From DATKBT01 sp035546295 (lineage in GTDB: Bacteria > Acidobacteriota > Thermoanaerobaculia > Multivoradales > Multivoraceae), in NCBI GenBank assembly GCA_035546295.1, contig DATKBT010000087.1, forward strand, positions 1 to 17,200: DNA of 17,200 nucleotides, read 5' to 3'. Under the pieces are notes generated by a model. That model searched no databases. It was not told the DNA's origin and saw only the letters and a list, made by a program, of their open reading frames with translations. Below are positions 1 to 7,767 of the stretch, one piece after another. Both the position numbers and the translations under genes were made by a program. Numbering within the stretch: position 1 is the first letter of the stretch; each line of letters starts with the position of its first letter.

Positions 1-1
1 C

Positions 2-55
2 GAGCACACTCCGCTGAGGCCCGAAGGGCCGGAGGCGGAGAAGAACATGAGGTAG
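2..55 (+). CDS. C-terminal fragment of an unidentified protein (truncated by window edge)
   Basis: The second reading frame stays open from the window edge to a TAG at 53-55, giving 17 codons ending in the residues EAEKNMR. Almost every codon ends in G or C, as in the verified genes of this window, while the other two frames do not show this. The stop codon is the first three bases of the left arm of an inverted-repeat element (53-124), the same arrangement seen at the end of the histidine kinase gene. Nothing can be said of function from so short a tail. It may also be chance; the case rests on codon-position bias and the stop-in-repeat pattern. Confidence 0.35.
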   Translation, partial: EHTPLRPEGPEAEKNMR

Positions 56-124
56 CGGGCTCGTGGTATGACCCGGTTGGATCTCGCCGCTCGTTGGGGA
101 GTGGTGACCACCACGAGCCCGCTA
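53..124. repeat. 72-bp element with perfect 15-bp terminal inverted repeats
   Basis: The left arm TAGCGGGCTCGTGGT (53-67) is the exact reverse complement of the right arm ACCACGAGCCCGCTA (110-124). The interior holds a second small palindrome, GTGGTGACCAC (101-111). A diverged copy lies at 7686-7755. It sits between the end of a + strand gene and the stop of the leftward CBS gene, so it could fold in RNA from either side and serve as a bidirectional terminator. It could equally be a REP- or MITE-like dispersed repeat. No transposase is present nearby. Confidence 0.75.
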
Positions 125-139
125 GCGATCGGTTCGGCG

Positions 140-676
140 TCACCGCTGCCGGCCGTGCAGGACTTCCCTGAGCTGCTCGGGGCTGTGGGATGCCGCGACT
201 CGCTGGAGGTTCTCGATCGGCCTGGTGTCCTGCCGTGCCTCCAGGTCCCGGTGCATCTGCCGGCTCTCCCGCTCGATCTCCCGGCCGAGGTCGGCGATGT
301 GGCGCAGCAGCCCCCAGCGGCCGATGCGACCGACCAGCCGGCCTTCTTCGACCAGGGGAAGGACCGGGAAGTTGCTCTCGAGGAAGAGATTCGCGATCGC
401 GAACAGGTTCATTTCGGGGTCGACGGTGGCCTTGAGCGTCGACATGTGATCGGCGACGCGCTCGTTGCGCAGCTCGCGACGGGTGCGCTGGGTGGAGATC
501 CGCAGGCAGTCCTTCTCGGTGAGCACGCCGACGACCCTGCCGTCCTCGTCGAGGACCGGGGCGCCGAGCGAGCGCCGGTGGACGATCCGCTCGATCGCCT
601 CGAGCAGGTTCCCGTCCGGCGAGAGCGTGACCTTGAAGCGGGTGCGCGCTTCGCGAGCCGTCGGGATGTGAGCCAT
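140..676 (-). CDS. Twin CBS-domain protein
   Basis: This 178-residue soluble protein is a tandem CBS (Bateman) module. The first CBS runs from about residue 11 to 65 (GAPVLDEDGRVVGVLTEKD is the typical beta-beta core), and the second from about 72 to 130 (FPVLPLVEEGRLVGRIGR). A charged helix of about 45 residues follows. Such modules bind adenine nucleotides such as AMP, ATP or SAM and act as energy or ligand sensors. No catalytic domain is attached, so it may be a stand-alone regulator. The start was chosen at ATG 676 because AGGGAGG lies 5 nt upstream (682-688), and the longer reading frame upstream looks non-coding. It lies 273 bp downstream of the ABC exporter on the same strand, probably its own transcription unit. 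The ligand is unknown. Confidence 0.88.
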   Translation of the reverse strand: MAHIPTAREARTRFKVTLSPDGNLLEAIERIVHRRSLGAPVLDEDGRVVGVLTEKDCLRISTQRTRRELRNERVADHMSTLKATVDPEMNLFAIANLFLESNFPVLPLVEEGRLVGRIGRWGLLRHIADLGREIERESRQMHRDLEARQDTRPIENLQRVAASHSPEQLREVLHGRQR

Positions 677-776
677 CGCAGCCTCCCTTCGCCGATCGAT
701 GCTCCGGAACGGCAGGGCCGATGGCGCCCGCGCGCCGAGCCGGAACCCCTGGCGCGGTTCCCTCGAACGAGCATAC

Positions 777-792
777 ACCGGCGAGCGCCGGT
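777..792. promoter_or_regulatory. 7-bp perfect inverted repeat upstream of the CBS gene
   Basis: ACCGGCG (777-783) and CGCCGGT (786-792) are perfect reverse complements around a 2-nt centre. The site lies about 100 nt upstream of the CBS gene start. A weak -10-like TATGCT on the minus strand (770-775) is directly beside it, with no convincing -35. It could be an operator or simply a GC-rich chance palindrome. The remainder of the 677-949 gap shows no coding frame with the codon bias of the neighbours. Confidence 0.3.
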
Positions 793-949
793 TGGAGCCC
801 TCGAGCGGTGTCCGAGCGCCGGCCGCGACTCCCGCCCCGAAGATCGCGCGGCACCGACGGTCCCCGATCGTCGGTAGCAGCGCCCGCCGGGGGCGACAAC
901 CGGCGCCGATAGGGAAGGCTGGCGCACCCAGGCTCGAGCCGAGCCATTC

Positions 950-2818
950 TCACCGGTAGGCCTTCGCCTGGATCTGGTAGAGCTCCGCGTACTGGCCGCC
1001 GCGAGCCATCAGCTCCTGATGGCTGCCGACCTCGGCGACGCGGGCGCCGTCGAGCACGACGATCAGATCGGCCATGCGCACGGTGGAGAAGCGGTGCGAG
1101 ACCAGGAGCGTGATGCGGCCGCGCGAAGCGTCGTCGCCGCCGCAACCGGTCGTTCCGCCGCCGCGGGCGGCGTCCGCCCAGCGCTCGAACAGCGCGTGCT
1201 CGGTCTCGGCGTCGAGCGCCGCGGTCGGCTCGTCGAGGATCAGCAGCAGCGGCTCGTCGCGCATGAACCCGCGCGCCAGCGACAGCTTCTGCCACTGGCC
1301 GAACGACACCTCGACGCCCCCCGGCCACGACGGTCCGAGCTGGGTGTCGAGGCGCGCCGGCAGGCGCTCGACGACGTCGGTCGCCCCGGCGCGTCCCGCC
1401 GCAGTGATCACCGCGGGCTCGTGGTCGAGCCGCGGCCGGTCGCCGAGGCCGATGGTGCGCCGAGCGACCAGCTCGAAGCGGAAGAAGTCCTGGAAGGCGC
1501 CGGCGAGACGCTCGCGCCAGTCGGCGGCGGAGACGCGCGCGAGGTCGAGGTCGTCGACCAGGATGCGCCCCTCACTCGGCTCGTAGAGCTTGCACATGAG
1601 CTTGACCAGGGTCGTCTTGCCGGCACCGTTCTCGCCGACCAGGGCGACGACGGCGCCCGCCGGCAGCTCGAGCGAGACGTCGTCGAGCACCTGGCGATCG
1701 GTGCCGGGGTAGACGAAGGAGACCTGCTCCAGCCGGATGCCGCGCGCGAGGCGCTCGGGCGCCGGCGCGTCGGCCTCGGCGTCGAGCGAGGCCGCGAAGC
1801 GCTCGAGCCAGACCAGCCGCTTCGAGCCGTCGAGCCAGATTCCGCGCAGGAAGCCGATCTCTCCGACGGTCGCCGCGACGTAGGCCGAGAGCCGCGCGCC
1901 GGCGGCCAGCACCAGCAGCACGTCGCCGGGCGTCGCGCCGGCGAGGAAGGCGGCGACGTAGACCACCGCGCCGACGTAGCCGGTGGCGAACACCGCCCAG
2001 GCGGCGGCGTGCCAGGCGGCCGAGGCCCAGCGCGCCGCCGCCAGCGGCCGGTAGGCGCGCTCCCAGGCGGCGCGCCGCTGGGCGACCAGGCGAGGACCGA
2101 TGCCGGCGACCCGCACCTCCTTGCCGGGGGGCGCGGTGGTCGCCAGGTCGAAGAGATGCCGAGCGAGCCGGTTCGGGGCGGCGCCCCGCTCCTGGGCGTC
2201 GCGTTCGATCCCGGGGCGCCAGCCGGCGGTGAACACGATGGGCAGCGCGAACGCCGCGAGCAGGCCGAGCAGCGGATGGATCGAGACCAGCAGCGCGATC
2301 GTCACGCCGAGGCGCAGGAACCAGCCGCAGGTCGAGAACAGCGACATGTAGAGGTGGTCGAGCACGAACACCTGGTCGCGCAATACCGACAGGCGATCGA
2401 GGATCTCGGGCCGCTCGTGGTGCTCGACGGTCGCCACCGACGCCTGGAGCTCGGCGACGTGCGATTCGAGAGCGATCGTCACGCGGTCGCGAAACCGGCG
2501 CTGGATGCGATCCGAGATCACGCGCAGGAACCAGGTCGCCGCCGCCGACACCGCGAGCCCGACGGCGGCGCCGACGACCAGGGCCCGGTTGCCGCCGAGC
2601 AGGCCGTCGGCGAGCAGCTTGAGCCAGAGCGCGAGCAGCGCGTCGGGGAGCGCGGCGAGCAGCGACAGCGAGAAGGCGACGCTCAGCAGCCGCGGCTCGG
2701 CGCGGTAGCCGAGCACCAGCATCCGCCACATCGCGGGCAGTGCGCGGGGCAGCTCGTCGAGCTTTCGTCGATCGAGGGAGGCCCCGCGACCGGGGTCCTG
2801 GCGATCAGGCGGGAGCAT
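950..2818 (-). CDS. ABC exporter half-transporter B (TMD-NBD)
   Basis: This 622-residue protein is a type I (ABCB-like) exporter subunit. The N-terminal membrane domain (about residues 30-340) is followed by a nucleotide-binding domain. Visible motifs are Walker A GENGAGKTT (395-403), Q-loop AFQDF (441-445), signature VSFGQ (504-508), Walker B LLLILDE (524-530) and the H-loop His575 (VSHRF). The signature departs from LSGGQ, whereas its partner has the canonical form; an asymmetric pair fits a heterodimeric exporter. A glycine-rich insert (about 551-568, with TTGCGG) separates the D-loop region from the H-loop. The start overlaps the end of the partner gene by 14 nt, with AAGGGA about 11 nt upstream as a possible ribosome site. 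The cargo is unknown, since no peptide, biosynthetic or accessory gene is adjacent. Confidence 0.93.
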   Translation of the reverse strand: MLPPDRQDPGRGASLDRRKLDELPRALPAMWRMLVLGYRAEPRLLSVAFSLSLLAALPDALLALWLKLLADGLLGGNRALVVGAAVGLAVSAAATWFLRVISDRIQRRFRDRVTIALESHVAELQASVATVEHHERPEILDRLSVLRDQVFVLDHLYMSLFSTCGWFLRLGVTIALLVSIHPLLGLLAAFALPIVFTAGWRPGIERDAQERGAAPNRLARHLFDLATTAPPGKEVRVAGIGPRLVAQRRAAWERAYRPLAAARWASAAWHAAAWAVFATGYVGAVVYVAAFLAGATPGDVLLVLAAGARLSAYVAATVGEIGFLRGIWLDGSKRLVWLERFAASLDAEADAPAPERLARGIRLEQVSFVYPGTDRQVLDDVSLELPAGAVVALVGENGAGKTTLVKLMCKLYEPSEGRILVDDLDLARVSAADWRERLAGAFQDFFRFELVARRTIGLGDRPRLDHEPAVITAAGRAGATDVVERLPARLDTQLGPSWPGGVEVSFGQWQKLSLARGFMRDEPLLLILDEPTAALDAETEHALFERWADAARGGGTTGCGGDDASRGRITLLVSHRFSTVRMADLIVVLDGARVAEVGSHQELMARGGQYAELYQIQAKAYR

Positions 2819-4667
2819 CGAGCGGGATCCCTTCGTCTTCTTCGCCGGCCGCGAAGCCCTGCCTCTCGAATCCCTGTCCCTCGAATCCCTGTCCCTCGAA
2901 CCGCTGCGCCTGGAGGTCGAACATCGTCCGGTAGCGCCCGCCGAGCGCCATCAGCTCCCGGTGGGTGCCGAGCTCGATCACTCGGCCGTGCTCGAGGACG
3001 CAGATGCGATCGGCGCGGCGGACCGTGGAGAAGCGGTGCGAGATCAGGATCGTCGTGGCGTGCCGAGTGGCGCGCAGGACGCGCTCGAAGATCTCGGCCT
3101 CGCCGCGCACGTCGAGCTGCGCGGTCGGCTCGTCGAGCAGCACCAGGCCGGCGCCGCTCCTGACCGCGTAGAGCGCGCGCGCCAGCGCCACCCGCTGCCA
3201 CTGGCCGCCCGAGAGCTCGGTGCCGCCGGGGTAACCGCGAGCGAGGATGGTGTCGAGATCGGCCAGGCCCCCGGCGCCTGCCTCGGCGAGCGCGGCGCGA
3301 ATCTCGTCGTCGTTCGCCGAATCGTCGCCCATGCCGCGTGGCGCGACGTTGTCGCGCATCGGAAGCTGGTAGCGGATGAAGTCCTGGAACACCGCCGCGA
3401 CGCGAGCGCGCCACGCCTCGACGTCGAGCTCGCGCAGGTCGACGCCGTCGATCTCGATGGCGCCCTCCTGGGGGTCGTAGAGCCGGCAGAGCAGCTTGGC
3501 GAGAGTGGTCTTGCCGGCGCCGTTCTGCCCGACGATGGCGAGGCTCGAGCCGGCGGGGAGGGTGAGGTCGAAGCCCTCGAGCACGCGGGCGCCGGGGGCG
3601 GAGGGATAGGCGAAGCCGACTCCGCGGAAGCGGATCTCGCGCGCCGGCATCCCCGACGCCGAACGTGGCGTCGAGGCCGGCTCGAGGCGTCCTTCGGCCG
3701 CCATCGCCCGGCGCAGCCGTCGCGTGGCCGCGGCCGGTGCGGCGGCGCCGTCGAGCGCCCAGGACAGGCCGCCGAAGGCGATCATGCTGGTCGACAGCGC
3801 GGCCGCCGCGAAGGTCACCGTGCGGTCGAGCCCCAGCCGTCCGTCGGCGGCCGCGTCGGCCAGGCTCCAGAAGACGGCGACGTTGGCCGCGATCACCAGC
3901 AGGATGCTCCACACCACCGGCCGCTCGCGCAGCCGCGTCGCCGTCCACTGCAGCTCGAACAAACGGCGCCGCCGCTCGACGAAACGCTCGATCACCCACC
4001 GGGCGATGCCGAACAGCCGCAGCTCCTTGGCCGCCGGCGGGTCCACCGCGAGCCGATAGGCGTACTCTGCGTGACGCTGCGCCTCGCGCACCTCGGGGGT
4101 GTTGCGGTCCTTCCAGACGCCGCTCTCGCGCAGCAGCCAGTGGGTGGCGGCCCACGCCCCGCCGAGCACAAGCGGCGCCCACCAGGCGTAGGCGAAGAGC
4201 ACCGCAGCCGAGGCGACCCCACCGGTCACCCCGATCAGTCCAACCGCGATGAAATCCATCGCGTAGGCGAGCGGTGGTCCGGTGATGCCGAGGTCGAAGT
4301 CGCGCGACATTGTGAGATCGCTGGTCAGCTCGGGGTTCTCGAGGTGCCCCATCCCGGGCGGGGCCGTGCAGGTCTCACCGAGCTGGTCGTAGAGCCAGGC
4401 TGCGGTGCGGCTTCCCAGGTTGGCGCTGGTCGCCTGGTGGATCGGCGAGGCGACCTGGAGCAGAACGAAGACGACGCCGACCAGAGCCAGCGGCGGCACG
4501 AGCGCGGCCCCGTCCTCGACCGCGCCGACCAGGATGCCCATGGCGACGGCGAAGAACGCGGGCAGCACCCCGCGCAGCAGGAGCAGCGTCCACCAGGTGG
4601 CGGCCAGGGGGAGGTCGGCTCGATGGAGAGCTGCAAAGAACTGCAGGGACGGTCGGCGGCTCACCAT
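2805..4667 (-). CDS. ABC exporter half-transporter A (TMD-NBD)
   Basis: This 620-residue first subunit of the exporter pair has membrane helices at about 22-75, 135-180 and 250-310, then a nucleotide-binding domain. Motifs are Walker A GQNGAGKTT (380-388), Q-loop VFQDF (426-430), canonical signature LSGGQ (485-489), Walker B LVLLDE (508-513) and H-loop His544. The C-terminus carries a short pentapeptide repeat (FEGQG, FEGQG, FERQG, residues 590-605) and an acidic tail, encoded by a 15-bp tandem repeat at 2857-2914. The ATG at 4667 is the longest start: an in-frame TAG lies a few codons upstream. A GTG immediately after it is an alternative, and no clear Shine-Dalgarno is visible. It is transcribed divergently from the histidine kinase gene and is coupled to the second subunit by a 14-nt overlap. 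Known members export lipids, drugs or peptides; the substrate is not predictable. Confidence 0.93.
   Translation of the reverse strand: MVSRRPSLQFFAALHRADLPLAATWWTLLLLRGVLPAFFAVAMGILVGAVEDGAALVPPLALVGVVFVLLQVASPIHQATSANLGSRTAAWLYDQLGETCTAPPGMGHLENPELTSDLTMSRDFDLGITGPPLAYAMDFIAVGLIGVTGGVASAAVLFAYAWWAPLVLGGAWAATHWLLRESGVWKDRNTPEVREAQRHAEYAYRLAVDPPAAKELRLFGIARWVIERFVERRRRLFELQWTATRLRERPVVWSILLVIAANVAVFWSLADAAADGRLGLDRTVTFAAAALSTSMIAFGGLSWALDGAAAPAAATRRLRRAMAAEGRLEPASTPRSASGMPAREIRFRGVGFAYPSAPGARVLEGFDLTLPAGSSLAIVGQNGAGKTTLAKLLCRLYDPQEGAIEIDGVDLRELDVEAWRARVAAVFQDFIRYQLPMRDNVAPRGMGDDSANDDEIRAALAEAGAGGLADLDTILARGYPGGTELSGGQWQRVALARALYAVRSGAGLVLLDEPTAQLDVRGEAEIFERVLRATRHATTILISHRFSTVRRADRICVLEHGRVIELGTHRELMALGGRYRTMFDLQAQRFEGQGFEGQGFERQGFAAGEEDEGIPLDAPA
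2857..2914. repeat. 15-bp tandem repeat inside the ABC exporter A tail
   Basis: Three near-identical 15-bp units (2857-2871, 2872-2886, 2887-2901) are followed by a partial fourth to 2914. On the coding (minus) strand each unit encodes the pentapeptide FEGQG or FERQG. The unit keeps the reading frame, so copy-number change would only lengthen or shorten the tail. Confidence 0.85.
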
Positions 4668-4761
4668 GACGTTCTACGATCTGATGGAGGCTCTCGTCTC
4701 GGGGCGCTGGACTCGAAGAGAAGAATGTCGATCTCTCGATAAGATCGCCACGTTGTCTGAG

Positions 4762-7521
4762 ATGAGGTCCTATTCGATTGGCGTGGCGCTCGGGTTGGTC
4801 GGCCTTGTGCTGAATCAGATCAGCGCGCCCATTCTGACCGAGGAGACTCCCCAGTTCCTCTTCGGCGGAGCCGCCGTGTTCCTCGCCTTCCTCTGGGTGG
4901 GGTTCGGACCGGGTCTGCTCGCCGGCGCGATCTCGCTCCTCGCGCTCTGGTCGCGCGGGGACGCAGCGGGCTGGGCGACCGCCGTCTACCTGGTCGAGGC
5001 GTGGGGCGCCTACTGGATCTACCTGCGGGTGCGGAGCCTGGTGTTCGCGGCCGGGCTCTACTGGTTCACGGCCGGTCTGGTGCTCGACCTCGTCGTGTAC
5101 TGGGGGCTGGTCGGGTTGCAGCTCGACTACGTCGTGCTGCTGTTCGTCAAGCAGGTCTTCAACGGCAGCCTCAACGCGCTGATCGCCGAGGGCATCTCGC
5201 TCGGCTTCCGCCTCGAGCGGGGGAGCGGTTCGGTGCCGCTGAGGAGCTATCTGTTTCGCCGCGTCGCGTTCGCGGCGGCGCTCCCGGCCCTGGCGCTGGC
5301 GCTGCTGCTCACCCGCAGCGTCTACTCGACCCGGCTCGACCTCGCCGACAGCCGCTCCCAGAGCACCGCCCAGGCCGCCGAGGCGCGGCTCGCGCAGTTC
5401 CTGCGCGAGCGGGGAGAGGCGCTCAGCCGCCTCGCCCGGGTGATCGAGATCCGCTGGAGCCAGGAGGGAGACGGTCCGGTCGGAATGCTCGAGGACTTCC
5501 GCCGACGCAACGCCGGCCTGCGCCTGGTGGGGCTGACCGATGCAGCCGGCAGGGTGCTCGAGACCAGCCCGGCGCTGGACGTGACGGGCAGGGAGCTGCG
5601 GGGCCTCGACATCTCCGGGCGCGACTACTTTCAGCGGGCGCGCGAGACGCTGAGCACGACTTACTCTCCGCTGCTGTCCGGGCGCGCGCGCCTCTACCAG
5701 GAGGCCGCGCCGGAGCCGGTGATGATCATCGCGCAGCCGCTGCTCGACGAGGCCTTCGGCTTCGCCGGCCTGCTCAACGTCGGACTCGACGTCCGGAGTC
5801 TGCCGGTTCTCCTCGAGCTCGAGCGGTCGCTCCCCGAGGAGATCTTGACCCTGGTCGACGGCGAAGGAAACGTGGTCGCCTCGCTCGACCCTCGCATCGA
5901 GATCGGGAGCTCGGGCGTCGCCTGGTTCTCGGAGCAGCTCCTCGCCGGCCCCGCCAGCTTCTCGTACTACCCGCCCCCCGACGATTCGCTCGAGAGCCGG
6001 CTCGGGCTCGATCTGCGTCACGCCGTGGTTCGCGAGATCGATCCGGCCGGCTGGCGGGTGGTGGTCGAGCGGCCCGCCGAGTCGCTCTACCAGGACGTGG
6101 TGCCGCTCGCCCTCTCGGCGCTCGCTCTCTTTCCGAGCCTGCTGCTGATCCTCTACGCGGTGGCGCGCAGGTTCATGCGGCGGGTCTCGGATCCGCTGGT
6201 CGTGCTGCACGACGAGGCGTTACGGGTGAGCGCGGGAGAGTCCCCTTCGACCGACGGCGCGCTCGATTCGCTCTCGCTCAGCTCGGTCACCGAGGTGCGC
6301 AGCCTCGGCGTCGAGTTCCAGCACATGCTCGAGGCGGTCGACGCCCGCAGCCAGGCGGCGGCACGGGCGCTCGAGGAGAGCGAGACTCAGCTCGAGCACC
6401 TGCTCTCGGTGGTCAGCGCCGTGGTCTGGCGAGCCGAGCCCGAAAGTGGCCGCTACACCTACGTCAGCCCGCAGGCGGAGGCCCTGCTCGGATACCCGCT
6501 GGCGGCGTGGCTCGAGCCCGGTTTCCTGGCGGGCCGCATCGATCCCGAGGACCGCGAGTGGGCGATCGCCGAGCGCCGGGAGGCGATCGAGAGCCGCAGG
6601 ACCTATCAGCTCGAGGTTCGCCTGAGGAGGGCCGACGGGAGCGCGATCTGGGTTCGTGACGTGATGAGCGTGCTGGTCGAGGACGGAGAGGTCGCCGAGG
6701 TGATCGGCGTGATGATCGACGTCACCGCCTCCCGGCAGCTCGAGGAGCAGCTGCGCGAGGCGGATCGGATCGAGTCGCTCGGCCGCCTGGCCGGCGGAGT
6801 GGCACACGACTTCAACAACCTGTTGACCGCGATCAACGGCTATGCCGACCTCCTGCTCGATCGCATCGGCGAGGACGGGCCCGGCGCCCGGGAGCTGAAC
6901 GAGATCCGGCGCGCTGGCGAGCGCGCGGCGACGCTGACCGGCCAGCTCCTGGCCTTCGGCCGGCGTCAGGTCCTGCGGCCGAAGGTGCTCGACCTCAATC
7001 GCGTGGTCACCGATCTCGCCGAGATGCTGCGGCGGGTCGTCGGATCGCGGATCGTGCTCTCGAGCGACCTCGCCGAGGAGCTTCCGCGGGTGCGCGCGGA
7101 TCGGGGAATGGTCGAACAGGTGCTGGTCAACCTGGTGGTCAACGCGCGCGACGCCATGCCCGAGGGCGGGACGCTCGAGCTGCGCACCCGCGACGCCGTG
7201 CTCACGCCGCCGGCCGTCGCGGGCGCCTCCGAGGCGACGCCCGGGCCCTACGTCGTCCTGGAGGTCGCCGACACCGGGCACGGGATGGACGAGAAGACGC
7301 GCGCCCACATCTTCGATCCCTTCTTCACCACCAAGGAGCGGGGCAAGGGGACGGGGCTCGGTCTGTCGACCGTCCACGGCATCGTCCAGCAGAGCGGCGG
7401 GCACATCGCCTGCGAGAGCGAGCTTGGGCGGGGCACGACCTTTCGGGTCTACCTGCCTCGAGCCGTCGGCGATCTGCCCGGAAGTCGGGTCGAGGAGGCG
7501 TCGCCCTCCCCGGGCTCCTAG
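4762..7521 (+). CDS. Membrane sensor histidine kinase with extracytoplasmic sensor and PAS domain
   Basis: From ATG 4762 this is 919 residues. About six hydrophobic helices (residues 1-150) and another at about 168-190 precede an extracytoplasmic sensor region of about 250 residues that resembles a double-Cache domain, then a helix at about 446-468 and a HAMP-like linker. A PAS domain (about 537-660) leads to the H-box GGVAHDFNNLLT with phospho-acceptor His682. The ATPase domain shows NLVVNARDAMPEGG (N box, near 790), DTGHGMD and GKGTGLGL (861 onward). No receiver domain is attached and no response regulator is in the window, so it is an orphan here. An earlier ATG at 4666 would overlap the divergent exporter gene; codon bias is weaker between 4666 and 4762, so the later start is preferred. 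The stop lies inside a 13-bp inverted repeat. Confidence 0.9.
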   Translation: MRSYSIGVALGLVGLVLNQISAPILTEETPQFLFGGAAVFLAFLWVGFGPGLLAGAISLLALWSRGDAAGWATAVYLVEAWGAYWIYLRVRSLVFAAGLYWFTAGLVLDLVVYWGLVGLQLDYVVLLFVKQVFNGSLNALIAEGISLGFRLERGSGSVPLRSYLFRRVAFAAALPALALALLLTRSVYSTRLDLADSRSQSTAQAAEARLAQFLRERGEALSRLARVIEIRWSQEGDGPVGMLEDFRRRNAGLRLVGLTDAAGRVLETSPALDVTGRELRGLDISGRDYFQRARETLSTTYSPLLSGRARLYQEAAPEPVMIIAQPLLDEAFGFAGLLNVGLDVRSLPVLLELERSLPEEILTLVDGEGNVVASLDPRIEIGSSGVAWFSEQLLAGPASFSYYPPPDDSLESRLGLDLRHAVVREIDPAGWRVVVERPAESLYQDVVPLALSALALFPSLLLILYAVARRFMRRVSDPLVVLHDEALRVSAGESPSTDGALDSLSLSSVTEVRSLGVEFQHMLEAVDARSQAAARALEESETQLEHLLSVVSAVVWRAEPESGRYTYVSPQAEALLGYPLAAWLEPGFLAGRIDPEDREWAIAERREAIESRRTYQLEVRLRRADGSAIWVRDVMSVLVEDGEVAEVIGVMIDVTASRQLEEQLREADRIESLGRLAGGVAHDFNNLLTAINGYADLLLDRIGEDGPGARELNEIRRAGERAATLTGQLLAFGRRQVLRPKVLDLNRVVTDLAEMLRRVVGSRIVLSSDLAEELPRVRADRGMVEQVLVNLVVNARDAMPEGGTLELRTRDAVLTPPAVAGASEATPGPYVVLEVADTGHGMDEKTRAHIFDPFFTTKERGKGTGLGLSTVHGIVQQSGGHIACESELGRGTTFRVYLPRAVGDLPGSRVEEASPSPGS

Positions 7522-7554
7522 CAGCCCGTGCTGAGTTTCACCACGGGCTGCTAG
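7518..7554. terminator. Perfect 13-bp stem hairpin at the histidine kinase stop codon
   Basis: CTAGCAGCCCGTG (7518-7530) pairs perfectly with CACGGGCTGCTAG (7542-7554) around an 11-nt loop. The TAG stop of the kinase gene is at 7519-7521, inside the left arm. There is no T-tract, so classical intrinsic termination is uncertain. The right half (TCACCACGGGCTGCTAG) recurs exactly at 10982-10998, which points to a dispersed repeat recruited at gene ends rather than a unique terminator. Confidence 0.7.
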
Positions 7555-7685
7555 GCCAGCGGGAAGCCCACAAGAGCGGTGAAGGTCCGATCGAGCAGCT
7601 CTCCGGACGCGGAAGCAGCGGTTCGAGACCCCGTCGGCGGGAGCCCGCATCGATCGCGGCGCTTGGGCCGGGAACACGATCTGGA

Positions 7686-7755
7686 GGGCTCGTGGTGGGA
7701 CCCGTCGCATCTCGGGCTCTCGTTGAGGAGTGGTGACCACGCCCGAGCCCGCTAG
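7686..7755. repeat. Diverged second copy of the 53-124 inverted-repeat element
   Basis: From GGGCTCGTGGT (7686-7696) to CGAGCCCGCTAG (7744-7755) this 70-nt stretch aligns along its length with 57-125, including the shared block GGAGTGGTGACCAC and the shared end CGAGCCCGCTAG. By eye about four fifths of positions match. The terminal inverted repeat is imperfect here (an extra GCC in the right arm), but an alternative pairing CTCGGGC with GCCCGAG is available. Its right end supplies the TAG of the TAGTAT box in front of the sigma factor gene. Confidence 0.7.
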
Positions 7756-7758
7756 TAT
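7753..7758 (+). promoter_or_regulatory. Candidate -10 box for the first ECF sigma operon
   Basis: TAGTAT matches the TATAAT consensus at four of six positions, and its last base is 9 nt before the first base of the GTG start. A usual +1 would then fall within a few bases of the start codon, giving a leaderless or nearly leaderless mRNA. A TTGAGG at 7723-7728 is too far (24 nt) to be a standard -35. The box overlaps the end of the repeat element. Confidence 0.4.
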
Positions 7759-7767
7759 CGGCATCTC

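Noticed and set aside
18..30. Small hairpin GGCCC-GAA-GGGCC
   Set aside because: A five-base GC stem is expected often by chance at this composition, and it lies inside the probable edge coding sequence.
1019..3163. 714-codon open frame on the + strand
   Set aside because: It is antisense to the ABC exporter genes, whose Walker, signature and H-loop motifs are unambiguous. Its translation is low-complexity Arg/Gly/Glu-rich, as expected from a high-GC shadow frame.
2961..4742. 593-codon open frame on the + strand opposite ABC exporter A
   Set aside because: No recognisable domain, composition typical of an antisense shadow, and it covers the conserved exporter motifs on the other strand.
4405..4761. 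Longer N-terminus for the histidine kinase, including ATG 4666
   Set aside because: The stretch before 4666 is antisense to exporter A and low complexity. The 4666-4761 part has weaker third-position GC bias and no ribosome site. ATG 4666 cannot be fully excluded.
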